Numbered from the stretch's first letter, positions 1 to 11,264 are shown. The stretch: DNA of 58,618 bases from Sphaerosporella brunnea (GCA_008704415.1 VXIS01000308.1:1-58618); one strand, 5' to 3'. A program made the numbers and translations. Notes: a model not told the origin generated them from the letters alone.

Positions 1-418
1 CATTGCTCTCGGCTTGCTGCTGCTTAGACTTGGACCCTGCAGGCTCTATTGTTTGCCCCTGTTTCCCAAGCCCGTGTGCCTCACGCAGATGGCGCGTGGG
101 CTTGTCCATTGAACATCCTGTGATTTTATACTCTTGAGGGAGCTTTCCACCATTTCTCTCAACTTCTTCGGCTGATGGGCATTCGGAACAACGCCAGCAC
201 TCATCACTGCCGCGCTTGAATTTTACCCCATGAAGGAAGATATGTGATGTAAGTAACCGCTTCTTTGACCCACGGCCCTGTGTCGGGTCTGCCGCCGAGG
301 TGCCAGCCAACACTGGGTCCAAGGCCTGAATGGGGTCCACCAAGGCCTGAACGGGGTCCACTGACGCCTGAATGGGGTCCACCGGGCGCAATCCCAGCGA
401 TGCAGGAGTGCTAGGCAT
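1..418 (-). CDS. hAT transposase N-terminal part with BED zinc finger, truncated by the window edge
   Basis: The frame is open from an ATG at 418-416 to base 1, giving the first 139 residues. Residues about 13-33 are three near-identical VDPIQA-type repeats encoded by three 21-bp units (321-383). A basic stretch (GRGSKKR) leads into a BED-type zinc finger: W75-x-C77-x2-C80, then H110-x4-H115 (HLREAH), followed by a Gln/Lys-rich linker. In the hAT family the BED finger binds element ends and precedes the DDE catalytic region, which would lie outside the window. The Met was chosen as the first in-frame ATG before the repeats. A candidate terminal inverted repeat lies at 614-634, upstream of this start, as expected for a transposon with its gene facing left. 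No stop or frameshift is visible, so this copy could be intact. A host BED-finger protein is the alternative. Confidence 0.72.
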   Translation of the reverse strand, partial: MPSTPASLGLRPVDPIQASVDPVQALVDPIQALDPVLAGTSAADPTQGRGSKKRLLTSHIFLHGVKFKRGSDECWRCSECPSAEEVERNGGKLPQEYKITGCSMDKPTRHLREAHGLGKQGQTIEPAGSKSKQQQAESN

Positions 419-613
419 ATTGGCGTTGAGTGGGGTGTAGCCTGATCGACGGACGCTGTCGGCGGCACCCCTCTAAGTACGCGGCTCACTGTCTATCACT
501 CGGCAGTTTACAGCCCACAGCCCGCCCGTCGCAATTTTAGACAGCCCGGCGTAACACGACAACCGCCCGGCTGTGGCTCTTTCGCAGCCCGCCCGACCAG
601 CCGGGCTTTTTCC

Positions 614-634
614 GGCTGGCTATTAGGAACACTG
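614..634 (-). mobile_element. Candidate terminal inverted repeat of the left-edge hAT element
   Basis: Read on the minus strand from 634, the sequence begins CAGTGTTCCTAATAGCC. A CAGTG start is typical of hAT termini, and it is followed by GC-rich subterminal repeats (AGCCCGGC, GCCCGCCC at about 510-610). The partner end and the expected 8-bp duplication (here it would be cctaggaa, 635-642) are outside the window, so this is a proposal only. Confidence 0.4.
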
Positions 635-642
635 CCTAGGAA

Positions 643-1309
643 CTGGTGACAATGGCAGTTGTGGACCTGATCGTGGCCTGCCAATAGCCTCGGTGCTCAA
701 TAGAGTCGGCCTTGATGTGTTTGCGAAGACAAACACCGCGATGCTTCCAGCAGAATGAAGATGCGTGTGGTCATCGATTTGCATCCTTATTACATGATGG
801 GCCTGCGTGGAGGCAGTGGTTTCCTTCGTATCTGACGGGTTCCTCGTATAGAGCGCCACCCAAATATATAGCGCGACGTGTTTTGCAAGTGCCCTTGGAG
901 CGACTATCCCTAATGAGAGCTATTTATGCAGCTACCCATCCAGTCGTCGCAAAGCCGCTGGGATGAGGATCCATTGTTGCAAGAGGTCGGTGGGAATCGA
1001 AGTGCGGCGGTGCTGCACCAGCCACTAGGCCTGCTGAAAGTGGGATCCCATTTGGTGTTTTAGCATCGTCATGATCTCCTCGGGCGCCGTGTGGCTGCGC
1101 TGAACCCTCTGCCAGCCCCTGCCAGCCGAGGCTGACTTCCGTAGTGTACTTCGCGCCTGCAGACATCGTTTTGCCGGTGATAGATTGGCTCGAGTTCGCG
1201 AGGCGAGCCTAGAAACCCTCAGAGCCTACCGCGCGGGTTAACTCAAGGTGGCTCGTGTGCATTGCAATTTTGGCACGTCTGCCCGAATATCCATACAATT
1301 CATTATCCC
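643..1309. other. No gene seen
   Basis: Short ORFs on both strands have no recognisable domain. No repeat shared with the rest of the window was found here by eye. Confidence 0.4.
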
Positions 1310-2056
1310 AACCTCGCATGCAACCGCGCGCCTCCGCGCCTGGCGTCGGCTTCATGATTGTCACTCCACCGTGCAGCCGTGCTCGGGCGCTACGTTGTGC
1401 AGTACACCCAACGCAATAGGTTTATCAAATACACATGCCAGACTACCGGCGTGCACCGCAGACAGTTCCCCATCCACTGTTGCAACCAGATCCACGTCCG
1501 CTTGCGCCGCCTCACCCAACTCTCCAGACCGCTTCGTCCAACTTGAGCATTTGCAGCGGTAGTACACAGGAATCGGCCTTGGTGACCTGGGGAAAACGAC
1601 CATCCGGTGCAATCTCATTTGTTGGAGGTTGTAGAAGCCCCGCGCCGCGGTGTTGGCTGTCAGCGGAATGAAAAGGTTCGACACGAAAACGAACCACTGA
1701 GCAGCGTCAAAGGCCGCTTCCGGGATGCTGAAGCTCGTGGCATTCGCTGGCAAAATGAATGTTTCTCTTGTTGGCACGGTTGCAAGAAACGCTGCGTGGC
1801 GATAGCAGCTGTCACCCTCGCTGTTTGGCGGCGTTGGCAGCGAGACTGAAAACACAGATGATGGGTATGCAACGGAGACGCAAACCGCGACATGTACCTG
1901 GTTGGGGAAGGGTCAGGCCGAGGTGGAGCGGGTGAGGAAACCGCCACAAATTGAACCCTCGCAGCTGGTAGACCAAGCGCACGACCGCGGTTGCAGAGTG
2001 GAGTGGCCGTCATACGCCCGGCGCGAGGCGCGTAGGCGTGCGGTAGTACGCCAGGT
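1310..2056. repeat. Diverged inverted repeat (arms about 1310-1400 and 1973-2056)
   Basis: The plus strand at 1310-1400 resembles the minus strand at 2056-1973 at roughly 70-75 percent identity by eye (for example TCACTCCAC against CCACTCCAC). Translating both arms in the same relative frame gives related peptides (ARLRAWRRLHDCHSTVQP and ARLRASRRAYDGHSTLQP). The arms are about 570 bp apart. This is an old inverted duplication of unknown origin. Confidence 0.5.
1361..2015 (-). pseudogene. Possible two-exon gene fragment of unknown function
   Basis: The last exon (1845-1361) encodes about 160 residues ending in a stop, with no motif I recognise. It is preceded by a well-formed intron (1897-1846, GTACAT donor, TTTTCAG acceptor). 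The reading phase matches an upstream exon (2015-1898) that continues in frame through a Leu/Pro-rich stretch. Upstream of 2015 the frame meets a stop and no start Met was found, so the gene is either missing exons or decayed. The arms of an inverted repeat overlap both exons, which weakens the case for coding. Function unknown. Confidence 0.33.
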
Positions 2057-3547
2057 TTGCGTATTAGGCTGGAGAGTCCGTCGGATTGCCGCCTTTGCCG
2101 GTCGACCCCTGCCGCGAGGGTGAAAATCAACAATGGGTTCGTCGGCGGGTATGGCGGAAAAGTCACGGAGAAATGAGGCCTCTGGAGCGACCTCAACACG
2201 GCATTCGTACCCTCGGGCCTCAGGACAATCCACACTTTTGCACAAGGCATGGTACCGCAGATGGATTGTCTGTCTCCGCGACATTTTCTCGTCACGCCCT
2301 ATCGCGTTCACTTCTATCGGGGCATTCCATGGTCCCTGTCCCAATATTCTGCAGTCCGATATGGCGGGAGCGTGATCCACTGCTGGGAGACACCGCCACG
2401 GCGGATCCTTGTCCTTTGCATCCTGCCCCGTGCGGATATAACGCCCCCGAAAAAACCAGCGGCGGTGTTTGCAAACGCACTTACCGCATCGCAAACACTC
2501 CAAGAAAAGACCACTTTCGCAGCGGCGCTGAGGAAGCCCTGATGTTTGTACACGTTGTCGGGCGCTTCACCAACGACCTAGCTGTGATGCCGGCTGATTC
2601 TGAACGGCCCGCTATCGTGAACGGACAATCGCGTGCTGTGCTTTACGGTTAGGGCTAAGCAGAAAATTGTGCTGGCCGTTTGTTAGGGCTTTGGGGAGAA
2701 CGGCCCCGCTCGGCGCGTGTATAATATTAGATTACCATCACCACCACCTGTAACAGCTCTTCCCCTGACGACCACAAAAAATGCGACAAAACGCGAGAAT
2801 ATGACCTGAAACAGGCGGTTATAAACCGGGAGGGTTCCTCTTGTAACATCTAACGAAACGGTCGCTCCGGCGAGGAAGGAGACAAAACGCCACGTCGTCC
2901 ATCACTCACTCGGCACCTGTCTGCGAGCGCTGATTTGCTTCGTTTGGCTCGTTCCGGCAACTTGCACGCACGCATCCGTTGGCTCGGCAGCAGTCATTGG
3001 CATTCTCGCGAGCAACACTTCGCTGCCATAGGTATTGTCCGGCACTCCATCCATATCACCCATTAGCGTGGATCGGCAATTCATGAAGGCCTGCGGCACA
3101 CAGGACCTTCTCCACCGTGAGAGCACCATGTGCACCGGGGTGTCATCATGTTTCCCATCGTCAAAAGAATAGCGGAAGCTGCTCAGCGGTGTGCGGGCTC
3201 AGTTAGTTGTATGCATATGCGTACGCGGGAGATCCTGCCATTCTATTCTCCGCCAAAAGCCAAGACCAAGAAGTGATGCGACACGGCCATTGAGGCGTAC
3301 CGCGGTGCATCAAACATAAAGCGAACAGGTTGAACCCCGTGTATGAGGGTGCGTGAACAGGCGGTCGGACGGAGACCGCGGCGTTACATTTAGTCAATTG
3401 GAAGATATATCTCATTGTGTGCACGCATATACTCTGCTTACTACTGGTTTAATCGAGCTATCGCAGAGAGAGGAACAAACAAAACCGGTTATTTGCTATA
3501 ATACCCACATCCGAAGGCCGTATGTTGTCCTGTAACCTCGATTTTAG
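2057..3547. other. No gene seen
   Basis: Overlapping short ORFs on both strands at 2086-2650 show no domain. The rest of the stretch is AT-richer and without long frames. Confidence 0.4.
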
Positions 3548-4107
3548 ATGACTCTGCAAAATACGCTTCAACCCACTCGAGTGAGACTCAAGACAGTGAC
3601 CCCAATAATGTCTGAACCGTCGCTCCCCGCCCTATCTTCGTCCCCCCCCCCCCCCCCGCGACTTCCCCCCTTCCTCGCCACCCCTCTAATTTCCACGTTT
3701 CAGGATTTCAAGGCCTGCATCCGGCTGCATGCTGTCCTGAAGGGGTACAACATCCGGTGTGTGAAGTCAGATAGACTCTGGAACGTGGTTCAGTGCGGTG
3801 TAAGTCACGAGTGTCGCTTCAAAGTGCGCGCCCTTTCGAACAGGCCGGTCGCGGAGGTCAGAGTAACAGCTGTTGTTACCGAACACAACCGGTGCCTGGC
3901 TGTTGTGGAGCCGCGCCGGAGTACAGCAGGTGTGCTTTCCTTTCTAGAGGAAGCTGCGCCGCAGATTTTGACCGCTACCACGACACCAAACGGCGGGAAG
4001 TTATCGAGGTACGGAAGCGCCTCAAAGCTCGTATCGCCGTGGGTCATAATGCTCGAACCTGCACTCAGCCTCATATGTAGATCTACCAGGCCCAGAACCA
4101 CATGCTT
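3548..4107 (+). pseudogene. MULE-type transposase N-terminal relic (FAR1/MuDR-like zinc domain)
   Basis: An open frame from 3548 (or the Met at 3608) has a Pro-rich start that includes a run of 17 C at about 3641-3657. A domain follows in the order expected for MULE transposases: phenylalanine-centred FQDFKACIRLHAVLKGYN, then KSD, C-x5-C, a beta segment, and EHNRCL, giving the C-C-H-C layout of the family's DNA-binding region. The next conserved step (TP, then REVIEVRKRLKARI) is present but in a different frame, so a frameshift lies near 3990. Homology fades after about 4107 and no DDE core is present. The element is dead and truncated; no termini were found. Confidence 0.55.
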
Positions 4108-4952
4108 GGGTGACCCTTTTACTCCGTCACACCATTGCTGTTGATTGTTGCAATGTAGACGTAATTGAGGAGGGAGCGACGGTTGCCTTGAGCTGATTGC
4201 TGTCTAGAAAACCCGGGAGACGGGAGCCCTATCTATTCAGGCGGCCTAGCCTCTGTATCCTCTACACCCTTGCTACAGATCGCTGTGTCGTGTTGAAGTC
4301 CGGATCTTTGACTCGTGGAGTTCGACAGCATCGTTGACGCGTCATTTCGTCTTATCAATCGCGCTGTTTTTAGACTCCTTATGCAGAGTAACAACACGCG
4401 GCTGTATATATTTGCAAGAGTTGGGGCCGGGGACAGCCAACAGCGTCATGCCAAAAGTGTCCCAACGGTCCAGCCCGGGCTTGCTGTTCATAGGCAGCTG
4501 GTAGCGGATGGAACCTAGCCATGGCCCAGCCGTGATCGTTTTGGGCAGTTTGATCGGCTCGCGAGATAGCGTGACCGGTGGAAGCTCCCGTTTTATTTTT
4601 ATAGAGCGCATCTGGTTTGTTGCACCCAAGACCGGCTTCCTCGGTTTTCACTCGCTCGCCGCTCCATTAATTACCGTCAACATCTCCACCAACGGAGCCC
4701 GCGGAACAGCTGGTTCCACGCCTCCTGCACTGTGCCAGTATCACAACCATGATTTGAAATCACTCACAAACTGCCGCAATTAGCGATGTATCCCGGCAAT
4801 ATATACAACGGCACATGTCCAGCATACCACCCCGAAACGAGCAGGATACCACCTAAATATGGAGTTGTCCAGCACACCACAACATGCGAGATCAACCATG
4901 TCGTCAACTTCATCGCCCGTTGAATGTAGAACATCCACCCCATGTCTTCACC
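4108..4952. other. No gene seen
   Basis: Short overlapping ORFs on both strands, none with a recognisable domain. No shared repeat detected. Confidence 0.4.
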
Positions 4953-6068
4953 CAAGGCTGTCAAAAGTCCGGCGAGTCCAGGTTCGGAGGAGGCCTGAAC
5001 CCGTTTGATTCAACGGGCTTTGCAAATTGCGGCCGCTTTGCGCCAGGCAATTTCTCTACCAGACCCAGGTGACTGCGGACTCCCATCAGGGACTATGAAC
5101 ACCCGGCCCCTTGCAGGCCTGCCAGGCACCTGTACTGCGGTTGCTTACAATGACATCAAGAAGAACCAAACAAAAGCGAGATACAGATTCACCGTCCAGC
5201 CCCTACCTTTCAATCTTCACCGCCCGCTGTTCCAAGTCACTCAGCATACGCTCAACCAGATGTATTTGTGAGCGAACTCCACAAACAAGATCTTCCCACA
5301 CCCAGGACTTGAGGCACTCGATGGCCTAAATGACATCTTCTCCCAACGAAGCCCTCTGATCCGGAATGGTGTATCGACTGCTGGGAACTGTTAGCGATGC
5401 TCCAGCCTAGCTGAACTCTAACTTCGGACCACCATCTCACCCGGTGAACACAAGTTCTGCTTCAGCAGACATCGCAGGAATTGTATCAAGTTCAATTACC
5501 ATGCATGGGAGGTCTCGTCCGAACAGCCCACTGGATCCTTGATCCATCGCCTTGATACAGAAGCCTTGCATGCCATCTGTGCGTGAATTCGGGGCGATCA
5601 GCACAAGGAATTTTTTGCAGCGTCACTGCAAGCACAATGTTGGTGATAGCCCGTAAAAAAGGAAAAACAATAGGAATCATTCACCTCTACACTCGAGGTG
5701 ACGCACAACAATTCTTCTGCCACACTCTTCGGGTTTCACACTTGTTGCTTTTGTGAGCAAAACGTCAGCAGCTCGGGTCCGTAATATCCCGCCTCTGCTG
5801 CGGCCTTGGAAATTGCGGGATTTGTGAGGAAAATGTTTGCCGTTTATTCCCCCTCTCTCAGACACGCAATCGATACGGCACTGAGATCGGCCTTGTGACC
5901 TGGCTGAACTTGACCAGAGATACCCAGCGCAGACCGGCACCTATCAGATATCCGGACCTTTTTTACACCGGCCGGAACCTATCAGGCTTGTCACGTCACC
6001 GGCCTGACCTGACCCACTCTCTGGGTCCTGGTTTCACCTGGCGGCCGGCAGACCTATTGACTGCCCTG
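4953..6068 (+). mobile_element. CAGGG element copy 1 (hAT-type, non-autonomous, long form)
   Basis: Starts CAAGGCTGTCAAAAGTCCGG and ends with the inverted copy (ctattgactgccctg). The 8 bp before it (tcttcacc) and after it (tctccacc) agree at 7 of 8 positions, as expected of an old hAT target duplication. It shares the family's subterminal blocks (CCCGTTTG...CGGGC, GGGCCCGCCAGG-like, ACATCAAGAA) but has about 640 bp of extra centre (5250-5890) that other copies lack. No transposase is recognisable in that centre. Confidence 0.75.
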
Positions 6069-6389
6069 TCTCCACCTGCAGGACATACAACCCTTATTGC
6101 CTTGCCACGACCCCCCATCCCACCCAAGCACTTGCCTGGTTTGCTGCTTCTGCTATACCTGCGCGTTGGCAATCCACCTGTTAAGATGGTAACCGGGCTG
6201 GATACGGTGGGTGCAAACCTTCTGAGCGTGCGAGTCTAAAGCAAACTGAACGACAATGATCACTTCTATTGATATTAAGATATAGTTCAAATATCCACTA
6301 CAACTCGACAGTGCAACCCTGACTACTCGGGGAGCCAGAAGCTGGCTGAACCCACCGCTCCACTTCCGACGCGGTCTCGCGGAAAGCAG

Positions 6390-8630
6390 ACTTCTAGTCC
6401 GCGCCCTTGGGATCGACATCTGCCTCGTGATGGTGTTTGCCCTGGTCATCCTTCGAGTCGAGATCTTTATCGTTGTCCGCTTCGCCTTCCAGTGTCTCTC
6501 GCTGGTGCATTGCAAGCGCTCCTCCTCCCCATTCGGAAGTTCCTGGCGGAGAGCGTCGCACAGCCGCTGCAGGATCTCGTCGTCCGCTGGTACACAGGGG
6601 TGCCAATAGACGGGCCGGCCTGCGGGGCAAACGGGGCCCCACATAGTATGCCGGGCTGGGGCGCGTGTCGCGCTTGTCGGATAGGCTCCAGGCGACGTTG
6701 TCAATGTTTGGATGCCTGACAGGCGCCTGAGGGTGCCGGTTGTGCAAGTATGTCGACCGTGTCGATCACGGTGCAATCTCCGAACGCAGGAAGTGGACCA
6801 AACCCCGGCATCCCTGGCCGGTTATTGGTATTCCGGGACATTATCTACGGGTGTTTGTGTGCCGGGCGGTTTCCCTGGTCGCCGAGGACGTATTCATGTG
6901 GCGGTCTCATTTCCGCGAGGAAAAGTTCGCAAGGAATACCCAACTGACCGCTGGTCACGTAATTGATAGACAACGGCGGACATTGTCAGTGTAGAATTTC
7001 ATCCAGGTGTGCTCGTATCTTGACGTAGGAGCTGGAATATTTCGGTGCATCGTGGGCACGATTTGGAAACACGGGCAGCGCAGATGGAATAAGCGGTGGT
7101 TGATGGGTAGAGCGATTGCAGATCGTTAGGGGCGCAGTTTGACGTCTTCTTGGGGTTCTTGTGTTCTTTAAACAATGTTAGATAATTCGGGTGCGGTGCC
7201 TGGCGGGCCCGACGGGCGCCGACATGTCATATTCCATCCGGCGCCCGTGGGCACCTGGATCTCGGTCCAAAATGCCTGGTCCAAACGGGCCTCGATTTGA
7301 AAAGCCCGTTTGATTCAAACGGGTTCAGATCGCGCCGAAAGCCGGACTGGCCGGTCTATTGGCAGCCCTGCTGGTACACTAGATATCAGCACTCGGTCTG
7401 TCCGCGTCTTGTTGGTACATACCATTTACCATTTGGTGCGCACGCTTCAGCTGGTTGTCCGCCTCAGGCAAAGCCTCATACCGCTCAGGGGTCACACGCC
7501 AGAACTGTTTGAAACGTAATGCCATGAGGTCCCGCCTGACCTGGGACGGAGAATAGAGGATGGCGAGGCATACATCCTGCGGAGAAATCGAGTGCGCAGC
7601 TTGGTTGCGGAGCGCACGCGTCTGGTCAGCTCCATGGATAATCATCCGGAAGTGTTTCACCGACATATGGCCCGCCTTCGCGCAGTTTCGTTCTATTCCC
7701 TTGACCAGATTTTTGTATTTTGGTTTTAGACCCTGGGCGTTGTTGTTTCCAGCCGGCTTCAGGCCGCCAACGATGGGTTGACCTTTGTTGTGTCAGCCGG
7801 CTCCAGGCCGTCAATGATGTGTTGAGCGTTGTCGGCCGGAAGCTTGGCCGCGATGCTATCTTTTAGCTAGCTCCGGAATGATGACATAAAGATCACTGGC
7901 TCAAGTGTATGTGTGCCGACGAGTATGTGTGCCGACGATTCGCATGCGATTGACGAGGGTTGCATTGGATGCTTGCAGGCTTTCGTTGCTTCGTTGCAGC
8001 TTGTCGTTGCTTGCCTTCCATCCGGTGATCTCCTTGTTCAATCCGGCGTTGGTTTGCTATAAGCCGGTAATCTCGTCCTTCAATGTGGTGATCTCCTGCT
8101 GCATGTCGACATTGCGAGCATTCAACTGTCCGTCCTGCTTCCGGACCTGATTGAGCAGCTTCCAACTCGGGTGGGAGCGACGGTTTGCGCCCGCCGCAGA
8201 GCTCAACTGGCGGAAGGCGGCCGGGACGGCGGCAGGCTGCTCCTCTGAGTGTCAGCATGGACAAAACCACGATGCGTCGGGTATCACTTACCTGTTAACG
8301 GTTTGCGGTTGCGCGGATTCCCCGGAACAGCGAGAACTCTGTGGCCGCTAGAAGCACTGGCGCCTTCATGTGGTATTCCGTGACCCTGGGACGCACGAGA
8401 GGGGTAGCGGTGACCCCGCGGACAGGCGCTGTGCGTGCCGGTGCAGCCTGATGGTGCTGCGCGGGAGGGTCATTGTGGCTGGATTCGCGAGGTGCTGAGT
8501 GTGTGAGCGTGTTATGTGGTATGTAGGTGAGAAGGGGCGTGAGGTTGGGTAAGGCGGGAACGCTCTCTTGGCGTGAAGCCCACCACCCTACGCGCAGCCC
8601 TACTCCCGCCAGACCTCAGGCAGTCACCAC
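6390..8630 (-). pseudogene. Broken gene of unknown function with coiled coil, split by a CAGGG element
   Basis: Minus-strand coding signal runs from about 8630 to 6390. A first exon, Pro/Ala/His-rich, ends near a perfect intron (GTAAGT donor, CTGAC branch, ACTCAG acceptor; about 8293-8247). The next exon encodes a coiled coil at about 8150-7930, rich in Q, N, L and K, with one in-frame TAG. After two frame changes comes a basic, helical segment (about 7720-7380) containing HFRMIIHGADQTRALRNQ. At 7378-7371 the gene meets the duplicated target CTGGTACA of CAGGG copy 2. On the far side (6594-6390) coding resumes with an acidic then Lys/Thr-rich tail. Several stops and frameshifts make it non-functional. 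Family not recognised. Confidence 0.5.
6595..7370 (-). mobile_element. CAGGG element copy 2, perfect target duplication
   Basis: 776-bp element of the CAGGG...GCCAATAGAC subfamily. Left end CAGGGGTGCCAATAGACGGG, right end the inverted partner. It is flanked by identical 8-bp sequences, ctggtaca (6587-6594 and 7371-7378). The subterminal palindrome around GCCCGTTTGATTCAAACGGG lies at its right side. It interrupts the broken coiled-coil gene. Confidence 0.85.
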
Positions 8631-8707
8631 CGTCAATCAGTCGACCCAACTGCACTCAAGGTGCCGAGGCAGGGTGGAGTCGTTTACTGTGGAGAACCAT
8701 CCCCTGC

Positions 8708-9188
8708 TAGGGCTGTCGAAAGTCCGGCCAGTCCGGCTTTGAGCGCGGCCTGAACCGGACCGATTGAAACGGGCTTTTGAAATCACGGCCCGTTTGGACC
8801 AGGCTTTTTGGATCGAGACCCAGGCGCCTACGGGCACCGGCCTGGCCCAGAAGTACCCAGCGCCCGCCGGGCCCGCCAGACAGGTGTAGTTTTTTGCTTA
8901 CACATACATCAAGGAAAGAAACATGAACGTGAGATACAAATTCAACAACCTGAAGGAGCTCCAGATACCCCTCCATCTCCGCACCCCGCTGTTCCAAGTC
9001 ACTCAGAATGCGCCCCGCGTTCGGCACAACGGCCGACCCGACCTGAATTCAGGATACCGGGCACCGGCAGGCACCTATCAGATATCCAGGTTTTTCTTAT
9101 GCCGGCCCGAACCTGACGGGCTTGCCACCTCACCCATTCCGAGGGGCCCCATTTGACCTGGCGGCCAGCCGGACGATTGCCCGCTCTG
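8708..9188 (+). mobile_element. CAGGG element copy 3, perfect target duplication
   Basis: 481-bp element, about 22-bp imperfect inverted ends (TAGGGCTGTCGAAAGTCCGG left). It is flanked by tcccctgc on both sides (8700-8707 and 9189-9196). It carries the family's 106-residue minus-strand ORF (9027-8707), whose stop lies in the terminal repeat. Confidence 0.87.
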
Positions 9189-9597
9189 TCCCCTGCACGA
9201 AGGAGTAACATTTCCAGCCCGTGGAAGAACGATATATCCACTCTTGCTTGTCGATCGGCGCTGCTCCTGCAGCCCCGCTGTATACCGAACTGGCGAATGC
9301 AACTTCCCGGCTGGGCTTGATTGAGCCGTGACGCAGGAAACGAAACAGGTGGAAACACACGTCCGCACATATCGGCGACAACGAGGAGGCATACGGTGCG
9401 GAACCTGTTGGCATCGCCGTCGGCCTCGAGATGGCTCTCATGAGCAGCATGGTTCGAGACAACCTGTGGGGTCGCGTCCGCCTTTTCAATGACGCGCAGG
9501 GGCCGCCTCGAAACGCCTACAACCCACCACGCTCGGACGAGAACAGTAGCTGCTAACCCCTCATCTCCTGCGCGCAAGCTGCACCAACGACCAAACA
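9189..9597 (-). other. Coding-like remnant of unknown function
   Basis: The minus strand beyond CAGGG copy 3 stays open for about 400 bases in one frame and for about 150 residues in another. One frame ends beside the target duplication with GWKCYSFVQG and would continue on the other side of the element (8699-8650) to a stop. That suggests the element also cut a gene here. No domain is recognisable, and two competing frames lower confidence. Confidence 0.25.
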
Positions 9598-9963
9598 ATG
9601 GAATACGACTGGTTGCCAGGCCATCTCAAGCTTGTCTCCGGCGTCTTAGCCGCGTTGACGTCTTTTTGGCTTGTCACGTGGCGTCTGCGCACTCCATCGC
9701 GCGTCGAAACACTTCCCATCCAGCCTGACTGCCCGCTGAACGGTACGTCGCGGTGTACTTCGGCGCCGGCGAAGTTACCTTATTGTCGGGACAGTGTGCA
9801 ACGAGCAAACCAAGAGCTTTCGCGCTGTGTTGCAAATAACGGATATATGGCCCATATATTGGTAGCTACCCGGAAGTCGGCTGTGCCGGGCGCTCGCAAT
9901 GCGGCACTTGAAATTACGATTGCGCGAGAACCAACTACTCCTCGACTATCTAGCAAAATATAG
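9598..9963 (+). CDS. Hypothetical 121-residue protein with one predicted membrane segment
   Basis: Uninterrupted frame from ATG to stop. Residues about 8-29 (LKLVSGVLAALTSFWLVTWRL) form one hydrophobic helix suitable for a membrane anchor. A Cys/Pro-containing region follows (C at about 45, 53, 63), then a polar helix (about 68-80). A GTACGT donor within the frame leaves open a spliced form with a different C-terminus. Neighbours are a MITE and an inverted repeat. No family recognised; it could be a chance ORF. Confidence 0.3.
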   Translation: MEYDWLPGHLKLVSGVLAALTSFWLVTWRLRTPSRVETLPIQPDCPLNGTSRCTSAPAKLPYCRDSVQRANQELSRCVANNGYMAHILVATRKSAVPGARNAALEITIAREPTTPRLSSKI

Positions 9964-10299
9964 GGTTCCCGACTACAGCCACCTACCTGCTCTGGACGAA
10001 CAGACCGATGGACGATCTATGCTGGTTTTTGTTTGTTTGTTTGAATCATGTCGCATTTGGCCATGGCACATAGAAAGAGAAGAGACTATGCTACCTCTTC
10101 GGCTGAGCCGACTACTGAGGCGTTCGGCTCTTCTAAGGCAATGAAATAGGAAATTGTAGACGCAGTATGAAAGAGATACACAGGGAATTCGTAACAAATC
10201 ATAGGGACACCTCGTCTCAACGCATGATGCCCTTGTCGGGCCAGGCTCCGACTTGAGTGGTAGTTAGGAAAGATAGGACCGCCTGGGAGCACCTATCGA

Positions 10300-10640
10300 C
10301 GACCAGCAGGGCTGAAGTAGACGTTGCTTGCCAGCGTTTTCTCTTGCCGTCCTTGGTAGCACCAAGCACCGCTTTCAACATAACTTTCGGCTCTGCCTTC
10401 TACCTCATGCAGAACCTGAAGAGGTGGTCTTTGGTCTGGGCGGCGCCGCAAGGGTTTGCTTTGCTTTGGCTGCAGTGAGTATGCTGGTGGTGCGGACGAA
10501 ACGCCAAACAGCCGCGTGGGCATCTCCCAAGATTTTGTAGGAGATGGAAAGCCGAACAAATGGTATTGTGCAAGGCGGTCAAGGACGCCACCAGGGAGGG
10601 CGGGAAGGCGCTGCGGTCGTCCTCCATCTCGGTGGTCGAC
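10300..10640. repeat. Diverged inverted repeat (arms 10300-10435 and 10510-10640)
   Basis: The two arms face each other around a 75-bp centre. By eye about 65-70 percent of bases match. Both arms translate in the same relative frame to related peptides: PSLVAPSTAFNITFGSAF on the plus strand, PSLVASLTALHNTICSAF on the minus strand. A large hairpin would be possible. Origin unknown. Confidence 0.55.
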
Positions 10641-10996
10641 CTGCTGGCCGATGGCCGATGCACGGAGTTGGTTCTGGATTTCGTTTGCCCCGGTAGCGGC
10701 ACTCCTGTATCCCGGGCGGTAGCATAGTCTATTCTCCTCATTTGTCACGGCTGCAAGCGGCCAAACACCAGATGAGCCAGTTGCCCCGTGAGCCGAGCTT
10801 CGGCTCGAGCTTTCGGTTTGAGCTGCGAGATGTTTGAACATACAAAGTTCCGGTGGGTTGAGCGACGTACTCTTGCACGCCAACCTGCCCACCTGCGTCA
10901 CCGACGTCCTGTCAACCACCACTGAGACCACCCTCAAGCACCATTGCCGCACACCCCCCTCGCCGCTATGCTGCTGGCGTAGTAGAATACCTCATT

Positions 10997-11264
10997 AAAG
11001 ACCTGAACACGAAGATGTCCGGAAGTTGGGGTAAGTTTGTGTTGACTCCCCGTCCCCGTTTCGCTACTCAGAAGCTGGCGCAAGGAGAAGCGTTGGAGCG
11101 ACCAGAACATCTACGGCGGCGGCGAGGCTCCCAGGACGCATTGGTGTTGAGAGACCTGGATGGAGGCCTGGAGCGGGGAGGTCGAGGGAATGGAGGCGCA
11201 GCAAGAAGCTGCGCTCAATCTTGAAGTGCGTGATTCCGGGTCGGAGTTGTCAGACATTGAATAA
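10997..11264 (+). pseudogene. 3' end of an unknown gene, one intron, one in-frame TGA
   Basis: An intron with textbook signals (11031-11071: GTAAGT donor, GTTGACT branch, CTACTCAG acceptor) joins two short exons in phase. The second exon (11072-11264) encodes a basic Trp/Arg/Lys segment, a Gly stretch, one TGA stop at about 11145, then a strongly acidic end (SGSELSDIE) before TAA. The codons mostly end in G or C, unlike the surrounding sequence. This looks like the last two exons of a gene inactivated by one nonsense change; the 5' part was not found because the frame meets TAA just upstream of 10997. Function unknown. Confidence 0.42.

Noticed and set aside
1660..2503. Two long minus-strand ORFs (211 and 196 codons)
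   Set aside because: They overlap each other, read across the intron-like sequence in the competing frame, and are rich in Arg, Pro and Ser as expected of shadows in GC-rich DNA.
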